Assembly: GCA_023414875.1 (NCBI GenBank)
Contig: JAEZMV010000015.1
Location: forward strand, 248,001-312,000
Reading direction: 5' to 3'
Length of the DNA stretch: 64,000 nucleotides
Source: Bacillota bacterium
Lineage (GTDB): Bacteria > Bacillota > Clostridia > Lachnospirales > Lachnospiraceae
Below the pieces are notes generated by a model. It was not told where the DNA came from. It did no database searches and worked only from the letters and a program-made list of their open reading frames with translations. Shown here one piece after another: positions 1 to 9,047 of the stretch. The position numbers and the translations under genes are program-made. Positions within the stretch are counted from its first letter, which is position 1; each line of letters begins with the position of its first letter.

Positions 1-546
1 GTCAGATTAGGGGTTCAGACCACAGGAGATAATGTAACTACAGCACAAGCAGAAAATGCGAGAATAAGCCAGCAGGTAATCAATTCGCTAAAGCAACTAG
101 GTATTTCGGATATTAAAACAGTTCAATACCAGATTGAAAAAATAATTGATTATGAAAACGGTAACCGAATAGACCGGGGATATATGGTAAGAAATATTTT
201 CGAATTACGAATCATGGATATGAATTTGGTTGGAGTGGCCATCGATACTGCTGTTTATAATGGTGCTAATGTGGTAGAATTTATTAATTTCGATGTAAAT
301 GATACGGAGCTCTATTATCAGCAGGCTCTAAATCTAGCTGTAAAGAATGCTTTCCAAAAGGCAAAAAGCATTTCCTCAAGTCTTAGAATTATGTTTGATC
401 CTATTCCTATAAGAATTACTGAGGTAAGTAACCAACCCATTCCTTTTTCACCTACCATTGCCTTAAGAGAAGGAGCATTTGCTACTCCGATTGAGCCGGG
501 ATCAAAACAAATTGAAGCTAATGTGATTGTAGAATTTACATATTAA
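1..546 (+). CDS. SIMPL (DUF541) domain protein, 5' end outside window
   Basis: The reading frame is open from the first base, so the start codon lies upstream of the window and only about 181 C-terminal residues are seen. The order of motifs is that of the SIMPL/DUF541 family: a segment on valine/glycine-rich beta strands (VRLGVQTTG), then 'QQVINSLKQLGI' and 'IKTVQYQIEKI', then 'LNLAVKNAFQKAKSISSSL', a helix rich in Ala/Lys, and a final strand (IEANVIVEFTY). Members form oligomeric rings and are often exported; the biochemical role is unsettled. No signal peptide can be judged because the N-terminus is missing. The next gene is on the opposite strand, so this gene ends its transcript here. 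Confidence 0.85.
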   Translation, partial: VRLGVQTTGDNVTTAQAENARISQQVINSLKQLGISDIKTVQYQIEKIIDYENGNRIDRGYMVRNIFELRIMDMNLVGVAIDTAVYNGANVVEFINFDVNDTELYYQQALNLAVKNAFQKAKSISSSLRIMFDPIPIRITEVSNQPIPFSPTIALREGAFATPIEPGSKQIEANVIVEFTY

Positions 547-928
547 TTCCATATTCTACCACTTTTTATCAAATTTATCAATACATCTATAGTTAAAATG
601 CTAACATTTTGCATGATTTTATAATTACACAGTATTTATTGACTAAGAGCCAGAAAAGAGGAGGAAGCATAATTGCTTCCTCCTCAGATGATTCACATAA
701 ATACAATGACGTTATATCCTGCCAGTTTACCAAACTTATCAGTTACACAGCCTATCAACTAATTCATACAACATAATATCTAAGTTTTTACCTAACTTCG
801 CTATATAGATATGAACGCTTTCTCTTATCTTAGTATTTCTCTCTGAAGTGATACCACAGACGAGTGCATCTAATCCTGAGGCTTACTTCAAGGAAACGCT
901 TATATATCATTTATCTCTGTTTCAATGA
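547..928. other. Convergent intergenic region
   Basis: This 380-base gap separates two converging genes. Its one clear element is the perfect hairpin at 658-685. A minus-strand frame of about 47 codons (around 740-880) is open but has no start codon or ribosome site, and its I/N/K/L-rich translation is what AT-rich DNA gives by chance. I see no other gene or RNA. Confidence 0.5.
658..685 (-). terminator. Perfect 12-bp hairpin, probable terminator
   Basis: GAGGAGGAAGCA pairs perfectly with TGCTTCCTCCTC around a 4-base loop. On the minus strand it is followed by a pyrimidine-rich tract (TCTTTTCT), so it fits best as the terminator of the transglycosylase gene, although it lies about 240 bases beyond that stop. 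It may also stop transcripts from the plus strand. Confidence 0.55.
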
Positions 929-1729
929 TTATAGAAATTTTGTATCCTTTATTAAATTCATTACCGGTAAGTTATAGTTAATTTCTTTTGAGGTTAATAA
1001 TGACTGCTTCTCTTCTGCTTCTTTCGTCTTCTCTTCTGTGATCAGCAAATCAATAAATCTTAGATAATCCTCGTACGAAAATAGTAATTCCAGATCCTGA
1101 ATAACCTGACCCGTACCGACTTGATCTGCTATCAGATAAGAATAGTTGCTTCGTACTGGAGTAGCCGGTGTAGAAGCAGCGATCTGATTAGTGACTGTAG
1201 TCTTATTTTTCACAGAAGTAGTACCATTAGAGGTTATTTGGATATCTCCCTCACCCATAAATTTCATAACTTTTTTTACATAATTCTGTGTTTCCTTAAA
1301 CGGAGGAATCCCTCCATATTTTTTAACATTTCCACTGCCAGCATTATATGCTGCTAAAGCCAAACGGGTATCTCCATCGTATTTCTTTAGTAATTCTGCA
1401 ATGTATTTAGAACCACCCATAATATTTTGCTCCGGATCAAAGGAATCCGTAACACCAAGGCTTTTTGCTGTAGCCGGCATCAGCTGCATTACACCTTGTG
1501 CACCGCATCTGGAAACAGCATTTGGATTAAAATCAGATTCAGCTTTTCCAATTGCTTTCAATAGTTCAACCGGAACATTATACTTCCTTGCAGCCTGATC
1601 AAATATCTCATCCATGCTCTTTGATTCTCCTAAAAAGGTTGAGAAATCAGAGCTGTTATCCGGATTGGTCTTACCTGAGTTGATATTATAATTATTTCTT
1701 ACAACAGATATTCCGTTAATTTCTGACAT
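929..1729 (-). CDS. Lytic transglycosylase (SLT domain)
   Basis: A peptidoglycan lytic transglycosylase of the Slt/MltE goose-lysozyme fold. Residues about 38-150 hold the domain: 'IGKAESDFNPNAVS' carries the catalytic Glu, followed by 'GAQGVMQLMP', 'NIMGGSKYI' and 'LALAAYNAGSGNV', all diagnostic. No signal peptide is evident; the N-terminal 35 residues are polar, and the C-terminal ~100 residues are a low-complexity Ser/Thr/Asn segment followed by a charged helix. That organisation resembles the leaderless transglycosylases found near flagellar genes in clostridia. ATG follows AAGGAGAAATT. It is probably monocistronic. Confidence 0.88.
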   Translation of the reverse strand: MSEINGISVVRNNYNINSGKTNPDNSSDFSTFLGESKSMDEIFDQAARKYNVPVELLKAIGKAESDFNPNAVSRCGAQGVMQLMPATAKSLGVTDSFDPEQNIMGGSKYIAELLKKYDGDTRLALAAYNAGSGNVKKYGGIPPFKETQNYVKKVMKFMGEGDIQITSNGTTSVKNKTTVTNQIAASTPATPVRSNYSYLIADQVGTGQVIQDLELLFSYEDYLRFIDLLITEEKTKEAEEKQSLLTSKEINYNLPVMNLIKDTKFL

Positions 1730-1937
1730 AATTTCTCCTTAGTATTTCGATTAATCACGCTTTTAGGTTTCTAAAGATATTTTAAACTATTTTATGATAT
1801 TTTTCAACCAATTAAATAGACTCATTTTATCATATCAATTGAATTGAAAAGCGTTTTAATCACATACCACTTTTATATCAAAATGTGATAAACATTATTA
1901 GCATTCCTTAGGCATCATATTAAAAAAATTTATAAGG

Positions 1938-2954
1938 CTAGGCTGAAATATATAAAACTGACGCAGCTGTCAAGCCTGATCCAACACTGCAAAATACCAG
2001 TAAATCCTCTGCGGCAATCTCACCAGCTGTAACCGCATGATAATAAGCAAGAAGCGGACTGCTTGTCCCGGTGTAGGCATAACGGTCTCCAACATACTTA
2101 AATTGTCCCTGCGGATAGTTCAATGTATCCGCTACTTTTTTAAGAGCAGTTTCAGAAAACTGAGTGAAGAATACCATTTTAGCCTGCTCCATCGTGTAAT
2201 TATTCTCTATCATCAGTTGATAAATTATCTCTGCACAACGATTTTCGGGTTCCTCGGTATCAAAGGGATCCCATTTCCAGCGTTTTTGATCACCTGGAAT
2301 TTCAGCGTTATATATTTTTGACATTCCGCATTCGGGCATAAGTACATAATCACGTAAATTAGTTTTGGTTGCATATAAGGAATCTATAAATCCAACCGGT
2401 TTTTCCGTTTCGATGGCTTCCAGTACAACCGCAACCGCAGCATCTCCGATACAACCATACGTGATTGGGTTAGTCTCCAGACCATAATGATGTATCATGG
2501 TAGCTCCTACGACCAAAAGCTTATGTAATCTTTTATTTGATTTCATGAGTGCCTGCGCCTGATCTAGGGCTACAACCATTCCAACACAATTTGCATTCAT
2601 ATCGAATACTGTATGTGCATTTTCAGCTCCCAGCGCATCCCTCAGAATGATTGCATTCGTGGGTGAAGTGTACTCCGGAGTATCCGTACTGAATATTACT
2701 CCATCCAGCTCTTCAATTTTAATATCTGCAGAATGAATTGCGTTTTTACTGGCCTCAATCGCCATGGTTATCACATTTTCTTTTGAAATATCTGCTATGA
2801 ATCTTTCCTTTCTGCCAAGATGATTTAATAAGTGTGATACTTTTTCTCCCAAGGTTTGATCGATTTCAGAAAAATGTTCAACAAAATATTGATTATCTAC
2901 CTTATTCTCCGGGTGATAGATTCCTACTGACTTGATGATTACTCCTACGTTCAT
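1938..2954 (-). CDS. 3-oxoacyl-ACP synthase III (FabH)-like protein with altered active site
   Basis: Thiolase-fold protein of 338 residues, the length expected for the KAS III family. The nucleophile is present as Cys123 in 'MNANCVGM', and the N-terminal 'STDTPEYTSPTNA' and C-terminal 'VGSGLTAASVLYISA' match the fold. The other two catalytic residues are not in place: where FabH has the HQAN histidine there is 'FFTQFSET' (Thr264), and where it has the GNTSAAS asparagine there is 'YAYTGTSSP'. It is therefore unlikely to do normal decarboxylative condensation; acyl transfer or another Cys-only reaction is more plausible (inference). It begins 38 bases after the chemoreceptor gene and probably shares its transcript. 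SD GGAGG. Confidence 0.8.
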   Translation of the reverse strand: MNVGVIIKSVGIYHPENKVDNQYFVEHFSEIDQTLGEKVSHLLNHLGRKERFIADISKENVITMAIEASKNAIHSADIKIEELDGVIFSTDTPEYTSPTNAIILRDALGAENAHTVFDMNANCVGMVVALDQAQALMKSNKRLHKLLVVGATMIHHYGLETNPITYGCIGDAAVAVVLEAIETEKPVGFIDSLYATKTNLRDYVLMPECGMSKIYNAEIPGDQKRWKWDPFDTEEPENRCAEIIYQLMIENNYTMEQAKMVFFTQFSETALKKVADTLNYPQGQFKYVGDRYAYTGTSSPLLAYYHAVTAGEIAAEDLLVFCSVGSGLTAASVLYISA

Positions 2955-2992
2955 ATGTTATCCTCCAATGAATGTAAATGTTTGTTAGTTCC

Positions 2993-4492
2993 TTATTCTT
3001 CCTGAAGCTTTCCTGTCATTTGAATTAAGTTGTTAATTAAACCATCGAGCTCATAAAATCTTTGTGAAATACTTTGTAGCATCTGATTTTGACCATCTGC
3101 ACTTATAACAATACTGTTGATTGCATTTGAAATATTACCGGTAGAATCTGTTATTTCTTTTGTCTGACTTGTAACAATCAAGCTATTCTTATTCAAATCC
3201 GAAATTTTCTGATGTACACTATTTGTATTTTTCGTAACTATTTTATTAAAATCTTTAATTTCATCAAAAACCTGCATGGTATTCTTATTATATATTCTGT
3301 TTTTGTTCATTACTTCTTGCCCGTCATTGATTCTATCCTTTATCACATTAGACTTTTCCAACAGAGAACCTAGTATTTGATTAATCATACTGACGCTTTT
3401 CGCGCTGCTGACAGCAAGCTTTCTGATTTCATCTGCAACTATCGTAAAGCCTTTTCCATGCTCACCCGCTCTTGCTGCTTCGATATTGGCATTTAGAGAT
3501 AGCAAATTCGTCTGATCCGCAATACTATCGATACTCGACAGAATCTCATCCATGCTTCTGTTTTGATTAATGAACTCCTCCATCAATTCTGCAGTTTCAT
3601 TAATTATCTGGGTTAATTGTTCATATTGTTCAATCATTTGTTTTAATACACTATTTCCGTTATCGATAATCTGAGTATTTTTTACGACTAGTTGCTTAAG
3701 CTCGTCTGTTTCACAAACAATCGTTTCTATGTGTTTTAAGTTTAAATCCATATAGCTATGAATTGATTCCGTGATTGAAAATTGTTCCTCTGTACTGGCT
3801 GCGACTTCACTAAAGGAAGTGTTCATCTCCTCCGATGTACTCGCTGCATCCGCCATATCCCCGGTCACATGCTCTGAAAATTTTCTCAGAAAATGTACTG
3901 ATTCTGTAATCTGATCTAAGATACTCTTTAAGAAGGTACTGCTTTCTTGGGCCTCTGTGTATTGCTTTTTTGTTACCTTCTGTAAACCGGTGATTAATTG
4001 AACAAGTTCACATAATATGATGCAGGCCAGCAACATATAGAACAGAATAATTAATAAACCCTGCATATTTGCATAGCCCACATACATACCTTCACCATAG
4101 GTAATATAAAAAAATATAATCATAATAATATTTGAGATATATATTAGGATAATTAATGATTTTTTTAGAAATAAACTGATAAATATCAAATTAAAGAAAA
4201 GAAGAAAAACACTATTTAGACTCTGATGAACCAGAGTTATCATGATAGCATGTATAATCAATCCGACAAAAGCAAAATACTTCATCCAGGATATAAATAT
4301 CTTTTTAATTGATACAAAGGTAAAGACAAGAGCAACTGTTAATCCTAATGTTAGAAGTACCAGTATAACCTTCATCGGTGATCCTCCGAAATAGTTACAG
4401 ATTACTCCTAATACTACCGAAATCCATAATAGCCTTGTTGCGATTACATTTTGTTTTAATTCTATTCTTTGAACTTCTTCATTTTGTTGCAT
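2993..4492 (-). CDS. Methyl-accepting chemotaxis protein with multi-helix membrane sensor
   Basis: The first ~170 residues form about six hydrophobic helices with very short loops, so the sensor is the membrane domain itself rather than an extracellular ligand-binding domain. No clear HAMP domain follows. Residues ~200-490 are the coiled-coil signalling domain, with the conserved hairpin tip 'SLNANIEAARAGEHGKGFTIVADEIRKLA'-type motif (around residues 340-370) that contacts CheA/CheW. The start follows TAAGGAGGAAAT. The downstream KAS III-like gene is 38 bases away, so the pair is probably co-transcribed. The signal sensed is unknown; lipid, redox or energy state would suit the architecture, but that is inference. 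Confidence 0.9.
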   Translation of the reverse strand: MQQNEEVQRIELKQNVIATRLLWISVVLGVICNYFGGSPMKVILVLLTLGLTVALVFTFVSIKKIFISWMKYFAFVGLIIHAIMITLVHQSLNSVFLLFFNLIFISLFLKKSLIILIYISNIIMIIFFYITYGEGMYVGYANMQGLLIILFYMLLACIILCELVQLITGLQKVTKKQYTEAQESSTFLKSILDQITESVHFLRKFSEHVTGDMADAASTSEEMNTSFSEVAASTEEQFSITESIHSYMDLNLKHIETIVCETDELKQLVVKNTQIIDNGNSVLKQMIEQYEQLTQIINETAELMEEFINQNRSMDEILSSIDSIADQTNLLSLNANIEAARAGEHGKGFTIVADEIRKLAVSSAKSVSMINQILGSLLEKSNVIKDRINDGQEVMNKNRIYNKNTMQVFDEIKDFNKIVTKNTNSVHQKISDLNKNSLIVTSQTKEITDSTGNISNAINSIVISADGQNQMLQSISQRFYELDGLINNLIQMTGKLQEE

Positions 4493-4770
4493 AAAGATTT
4501 CCTCCTTAGTAGTAAAACTATGTCTTAATTATGGTAACTATTGTATAATATTTGTATATTTTACTATTATTAGGATATTTTACCATTCAAATTAAATAAT
4601 AGTCAATAAACATTTGTTAAATTTTTAAAAAAAATGGCATGTTTTATAATATTAAGTATTATTATGTAACTTTTTATCATATGAAATACTATTACTCCAA
4701 TCCTAAAAGGCAATATCACGCAAGAAAATTACCATCAACAGTAGATATCGTAGATTATATTAGATTGCAG

Positions 4771-5694
4771 CTACGAATTATGACTATCAGCGGCGGCTCT
4801 CCCTACGAAGGACTTAGCACAGGATATCCAAATTCCTGCCATGATAAAAAGCAAACTGATGAAATGTACGAAGGATATTTTTTCTTTTAAGATTACAGCT
4901 GATAGAAAAATGCTGCTGATCGGTACTACACTGGTAAATACCGCTGCGTTACTTACAGGAACTTTTTCGACTCCGCGAAACCATAGTACATAAGATAGGC
5001 ATGATACAAATATACCGTAATAAAGAATACATAAGACATTCTTAAAATCCATATTAAGAAAATCATAACGGAATGCATCATAAACGGAAAAAGGAAGTAA
5101 TAATAAAAATGCATAAATAACAATAACAGTTGTTCGATATAATGCCGTGATAGGCTTACATTTCACCTTGCTAAGAATCGAAAACAATGCTTCGCAGATT
5201 ACAGCAGCAAGTATTAATAGATTTCCCTTTAAGGAACCCGTTCCGGTATTGTTATTACCATAGGTATAAAGATTGATTATCAATAGTCCTATGACCGTAC
5301 ATATAACAGCGACTATCTGGTTTAACGTTCCTTTCTCCTTTAGCACTAGGATTGCTATCACCACTACAAGAAAGGGTGCTGCACTGGTAATTAGTCCGCT
5401 TGTAGCTGCAGTCGTATATCTCAGCCCAACAAAAGTAAAGATACGATATAAAAAAACACCGCACAATGCTTGTGAAAACAGCAAAGCATGAGTTCTCAAA
5501 TCTATCTTTACAGCTTCTTTTTTTATAAGAAAGGTAAGAGGGAGTAATATTATCATACCGATAAAAATTCCTAATTCGGTTGCTAAAAAAGTGGGTAATG
5601 ATGAAACCATCATTTTACTGGCAACAACTGCACTCCCGGAAATAAACATCGCCAATGTTAAATCAAGATAAGCACTCATTTTATTTACTCTCAT
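4771..5694 (-). CDS. EamA-family (DMT) transporter
   Basis: A 307-residue inner-membrane protein with about ten hydrophobic helices in two EamA repeats (roughly 8-140 and 155-295). Motifs such as 'LRYTTAATSGLITSAAPFLVV' and 'VPVSNAAVFTSVVPISSIFLSAVILKEKIS' are typical of drug/metabolite exporters of the 10-TMS DMT superfamily. The SD is GGAG. It is divergent from a MocR-type regulator; a PLP-dependent MocR beside an EamA transporter is a recurrent pairing and suggests that the regulator controls the transporter. The substrate is unknown (amino acid or vitamin-related compound is a guess). Confidence 0.88.
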   Translation of the reverse strand: MRVNKMSAYLDLTLAMFISGSAVVASKMMVSSLPTFLATELGIFIGMIILLPLTFLIKKEAVKIDLRTHALLFSQALCGVFLYRIFTFVGLRYTTAATSGLITSAAPFLVVVIAILVLKEKGTLNQIVAVICTVIGLLIINLYTYGNNNTGTGSLKGNLLILAAVICEALFSILSKVKCKPITALYRTTVIVIYAFLLLLPFSVYDAFRYDFLNMDFKNVLCILYYGIFVSCLSYVLWFRGVEKVPVSNAAVFTSVVPISSIFLSAVILKEKISFVHFISLLFIMAGIWISCAKSFVGRAAADSHNS

Positions 5695-5748
5695 AATAAT
5701 TCTCCAATCTGAACCATTGTTCGTAAGAATTTTGCTTATACAAAGTTC

Positions 5749-5838
5749 TTTTCATTGATGGTAATTAATGCTATAATCATATCGTCGCTAAAGTGGTTTG
5801 AAAAGAACCACTTAATCATTATTTTCGCAGTACCACTT
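5749..5838 (+). promoter_or_regulatory. Promoter and operator half-sites of the MocR gene
   Basis: TTTTCA (5749-5754) and TATAAT (5772-5777), 17 bases apart, form a good sigma-A promoter. Just downstream lie an inverted repeat AAGTGGTT (5791-5798)/AACCACTT (5806-5813) and a third half-site ACCACTT (5832-5838) in the same orientation as the second. MocR/PdxR-type regulators bind such repeats, so autoregulation is likely. The promoter also rules out the upstream ATG at 5755 as the start of the regulator. Confidence 0.6.
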
Positions 5839-5853
5839 TATGAGGAGTATATC

Positions 5854-7257
5854 ATGTGGATTAATTTTGATCCAAACAGCAACCTCCCGATTACCCGACA
5901 GTTATATGATAAGATAAAAGAGATGATTTTAGATGCTAAGCTTACTCCAAAAGATAAGCTGCCTTCCACCAGAGTCCTGGCAAGTGAATTAAAGATCTCA
6001 AGAAATACGGTATTAGAAGTATATAATAAGTTAATAGCGGAGGGATATCTGGAGGCCCGGCATGGCTCAGGCACCATTGTATCTGATAGTATTACGATGC
6101 TACAAAAACAAATCAGAGAACACAATAATGATAATCGGGTTAAAAATATCCGTAAGGAAGAAAAACTAATTAATTTTCGTTCCGGTGTCCCTGACTTAAA
6201 TTTATTCCCCAGAAAGGAATGGGGAAGGTTATATCAACGGCTTTGCAAAGACCTGCCTTCCTCTGCACTTCGTTATCAATCACCGTGCGGTGTTTATGAG
6301 CTACGGGAAGCTATTTCAAACTATCTTTACCGAACGAGAGGAATCAGTTGCGCTGCACAAAATATCATGATCGTATCAGGATCTACACAAGGCCTGTCCT
6401 TAATATCAGCCCTATTGTACAGGGATCAACAGGAAGTAATTACAGAAGATCCGCTTCATCCTGGGCTTCTTCAGGTGATAACCTCTGCCGGTTACCATAT
6501 TAAAGGAATCCCGGTGGATGAGAAAGGAATGATTACAGATTTACTTGCACCCTCCGAACATCTCTCCTTCCTTTATACAACCCCCTCTCATCAGTACCCG
6601 ATGGGTGGGATATTACCGCTTCAAAGGAGAATTGCTCTAATTCAATATGCGGTCTCTCAGAACTGTTATATTATTGAGGACGACTATGACAGTGAATTCA
6701 GATTTGAGGGTCAGCCAACTAACTCCTTATATGAATTAAATCCAAGTAAAGTAATTTATCTAGGCTCCTTTAGTAAGATACTAGCCCCTGCAATTCGCAT
6801 TGGTTTTCTTATACTCCCGAAGGAACTGCAGGATCAATATAAGACTTTAAAAATGTATTCAGACGTGCACACAGAAGCATTATCACAATATACCCTCGCT
6901 GAATTTATACAAAATGGTGACCTGGAAAAGCATATCTGGAGAATGAAGAAATTGTATAATCACAAACGTGAACATCTCATCAAGGAATTAAAAATGAATT
7001 TTGATGGGCAGTATGAAATCCTGGGGCAGGCTGCAGGTCTTCATATTGTTATAAAATTTAATAACATTATCTTCACAGAGGAATTGATTAGAAAACTAAC
7101 CACTCATCATGTAAAAATATATCCGGTTGAGGATTATACTATAAGAAAGAGTGGTAGCTACTCCAATCAAATAATTTTGGGATATGCTCATCTGACCTTT
7201 ACTGAGATTACAGAAGGAGTTAAAATACTCAGAGATGTTATTAAAATTTTAACTTAG
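5854..7257 (+). CDS. MocR-family (GntR-HTH/aminotransferase) regulator
   Basis: Residues ~1-75 are a GntR winged helix ('LPITRQLYDKIKEMILDAKL', 'LPSTRVLASELKISRNTVLEVYNKLIAEGYL'); residues ~110-460 are a fold-type I aminotransferase domain with 'SGSTQGLSLI', 'EDDYDSEFRF' and the PLP-lysine motif 'YLGSFSKILAPAIRIGF'. PLP or a PLP adduct is the expected effector. I chose the ATG at 5854, which follows TGAGGAG and gives the usual MocR N-terminus 'MWINFDPNSNLPITRQ'; a longer frame reaches back through the promoter and is not credible. It is divergent from the EamA transporter and followed by a strong terminator. Confidence 0.93.
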   Translation: MWINFDPNSNLPITRQLYDKIKEMILDAKLTPKDKLPSTRVLASELKISRNTVLEVYNKLIAEGYLEARHGSGTIVSDSITMLQKQIREHNNDNRVKNIRKEEKLINFRSGVPDLNLFPRKEWGRLYQRLCKDLPSSALRYQSPCGVYELREAISNYLYRTRGISCAAQNIMIVSGSTQGLSLISALLYRDQQEVITEDPLHPGLLQVITSAGYHIKGIPVDEKGMITDLLAPSEHLSFLYTTPSHQYPMGGILPLQRRIALIQYAVSQNCYIIEDDYDSEFRFEGQPTNSLYELNPSKVIYLGSFSKILAPAIRIGFLILPKELQDQYKTLKMYSDVHTEALSQYTLAEFIQNGDLEKHIWRMKKLYNHKREHLIKELKMNFDGQYEILGQAAGLHIVIKFNNIIFTEELIRKLTTHHVKIYPVEDYTIRKSGSYSNQIILGYAHLTFTEITEGVKILRDVIKILT

Positions 7258-7264
7258 TGATTAA

Positions 7265-7354
7265 ACTCAGAATAGAACTATGTTTCAGTATAGAATATTG
7301 TTTCAGATTAGAATATTGTTTCAGTATAGAATATTGTTTCAGATTAGAAGCCCG
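7265..7354 (+). repeat. 18-bp tandem repeat block
   Basis: The unit TTTCAG(TA/AT)TAGAATATTG occurs at 7283-7300, 7301-7318 and 7319-7336, alternating TA, AT, TA at positions 7-8. A degenerate unit precedes it (7265-7282) and a fourth runs into the terminator stem (7337-7354). It lies immediately after the MocR stop codon. Confidence 0.8.
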
Positions 7355-7390
7355 GAAAGACTAAGTGGGAATAAGTCTTTTCGGGCTTCT
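7346..7390 (+). terminator. Terminator hairpin after the MocR gene
   Basis: AGAAGCCCGGAAAGACT (7346-7362) pairs with AGTCTTTTCGGGCTTCT (7374-7390), a 17-bp stem with one wobble and an 11-base loop. The following tract is only moderately T-rich. Confidence 0.75.
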
Positions 7391-7660
7391 ATTAAAATCT
7401 TCTTTTGATATTTAGGAAAACAAAATCTCTAAATATAATAAAATCAAAATTCTCTGTAGTTACTACATGATAATTAGCAGTTATTAGATTGTTATAATTA
7501 GATACGCCTGCATATAATTCTTTCACGTCATAGGTCCGAATAATCGTAGGGAACAGATAATAATGTCTTTATGGGATCACTGCAATCCATCATATAAACT
7601 TCTCTTTTTATTACTATTTATTCTTCCCAAATCATAAAAGTGCATATTTATATTTAATTA
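7391..7660. other. AT-rich gap without recognisable gene
   Basis: The region lies between two converging terminators. A minus-strand frame of about 58 codons is open around 7400-7570 but has no start codon or ribosome site, and its I/Y/F/N-rich translation is not convincing as protein. I see nothing else. Confidence 0.45.
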
Positions 7661-7704
7661 TTAAAAAGCCACTTTCCCTAAATATTATGTAAGGAAAATG
7701 GCTT
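7661..7704 (-). terminator. Terminator of the TraB-family gene
   Basis: AAGCCATTTTCCTT-type stem (minus strand 7704-7691 with 7679-7666, two wobbles) followed on the minus strand by TTTTTAATAATTAA. It lies 14 bases past the stop codon. Confidence 0.8.
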
Positions 7705-7717
7705 GATTGTATTATTT

Positions 7718-8875
7718 CTATAATAGGTTCTTTATCAGATCCGTACCAGCTATGAACGTACCGATGGTACCACCGATATTGGTCATTACGATTACTAAAA
7801 TTGTTTTAAGAAATCGATTCTTGAAAAAGCCCTTAAAGCTGAAGATATCAGTTTGAATATTCTGGATATCCTGAACGGTAGGCTTTTTTATTGTTGCTTC
7901 TACCAGACCTGCGAACCACCCGCAAGCCAGTAACGGATGAAGTGTCGTTATTGGAGCTACTGCAAAAGCAGTAAGTATACTCAAGGGATGTCCCAAGGAT
8001 AAAGCAGTAAATATCGCTGCTAATGCTCCGGTCCATAACACCCAGGAGGATAATTGTTGTAAACCTGTTTCAAAATTAAGGATAAAGGAGTATACCATAA
8101 CTATAGTAATAATTGCCGGAATAATCCAGCCCGCTATTTTGGAGAAAGTGCTTTTAGGAGGAATAAAAGTTATTTTTTCGATATCCTGCTCCTCATATAT
8201 CTCATTTTTTACTCCCGGTACATGCGCGCCACCAAGAATAGCAACGACCTTATTCCCCGGTGCAGTTTTAATTTTAGATGCGAGATACTGGTCTCTCTCA
8301 CTAATTAAAATCTCGCCGATTTTCGGAAACTGCTTACGTAAACCCGATATTGCTGATTCCAGCATATCCTCCTTTAATAAGTCCTGTAAGTCCTGATCAG
8401 AAATATCCGTATCATCCTCATCTGCAAATAACACACTTCCTAATAGTTTCATTTTTTCCCAAAAGCCTAGGCTTCTCCAAATACGAAGAAAAGTGGTCTG
8501 AATATTACGGTCTGCCAGGACAAGCGTTGCTCCGGTTTCCTTTGCACTGGCAATACCCTGGAGCATTTCACCGCCCACCACGGTATCCAGCTTCTTAGCC
8601 ATCTTCTTCTGATAGGAACTGAGAAATAGGTTTGCAATGAGAAAACCTATCTTTTTATTTTTTATCACCTTAATGATGTCTGTATTCTCCCAGGCTTTCG
8701 GATTCTGAACATTCTGATATCTATCGTCATCCAATTCAATACATATACTATCGGGTTTTTCCTCATCAATTACCTGTTTTACAAGTTCCACACTATCTTT
8801 AGATACATGAGCTGTAGCAATCAATATGATTTCCTTATCTTGATACTGCAGTTTTGTTACATTTTCCTTATCCAT
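7718..8875 (-). CDS. TraB/PrgY-family membrane protein
   Basis: Residues ~1-230 form a TraB/GumN-like domain: 'IILIATAHVSKDSVELVKQVI' and 'PDSICIELDDDRYQ' near the start, 'GGEMLQGI' in the middle, and 'VVAILGGAHVPGVKNEI' near the end are the conserved His/Glu motifs of the TIKI/TraB superfamily. Residues ~245-385 are about four hydrophobic helices. The family includes PrgY, which inhibits peptide pheromones in Enterococcus, and putative metalloproteases, but the role in a clostridial chromosome is unknown. The SD is GGAAGGCGG. It appears monocistronic, with its own terminator. Confidence 0.87.
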   Translation of the reverse strand: MDKENVTKLQYQDKEIILIATAHVSKDSVELVKQVIDEEKPDSICIELDDDRYQNVQNPKAWENTDIIKVIKNKKIGFLIANLFLSSYQKKMAKKLDTVVGGEMLQGIASAKETGATLVLADRNIQTTFLRIWRSLGFWEKMKLLGSVLFADEDDTDISDQDLQDLLKEDMLESAISGLRKQFPKIGEILISERDQYLASKIKTAPGNKVVAILGGAHVPGVKNEIYEEQDIEKITFIPPKSTFSKIAGWIIPAIITIVMVYSFILNFETGLQQLSSWVLWTGALAAIFTALSLGHPLSILTAFAVAPITTLHPLLACGWFAGLVEATIKKPTVQDIQNIQTDIFSFKGFFKNRFLKTILVIVMTNIGGTIGTFIAGTDLIKNLL

Positions 8876-9047
8876 TTTTCCGCCTTCCAGTAATCGAAAT
8901 GATATTTTATAAGCTATTACAGAAAGTCCTGTAATTTCTTGATACTTTATTATTAATGATTGAAGTATACAATTAATGAATCAATGAGTCAAGTTTAAAT
9001 ACAAAAATCAGTTCTTTTTGTTCATTTATTTTACTATTAAAAGTAAT

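Noticed and set aside
740..880. Open minus-strand frame of about 47 codons after the lytic transglycosylase
   Set aside because: No start codon or SD, and the length is expected by chance in AT-rich DNA.
4639..4890. Plus-strand frame over the end of the EamA gene
   Set aside because: It overlaps the coding end of the real gene on the other strand, has no SD and a low-complexity start.
7265..7354. 18-bp repeats considered as a CRISPR array
   Set aside because: Units are directly adjacent with no spacers, and no cas genes are near.
7400..7570. Open minus-strand frame of about 58 codons
   Set aside because: No start or SD; I/Y/F/N-rich translation typical of chance AT-rich frames.
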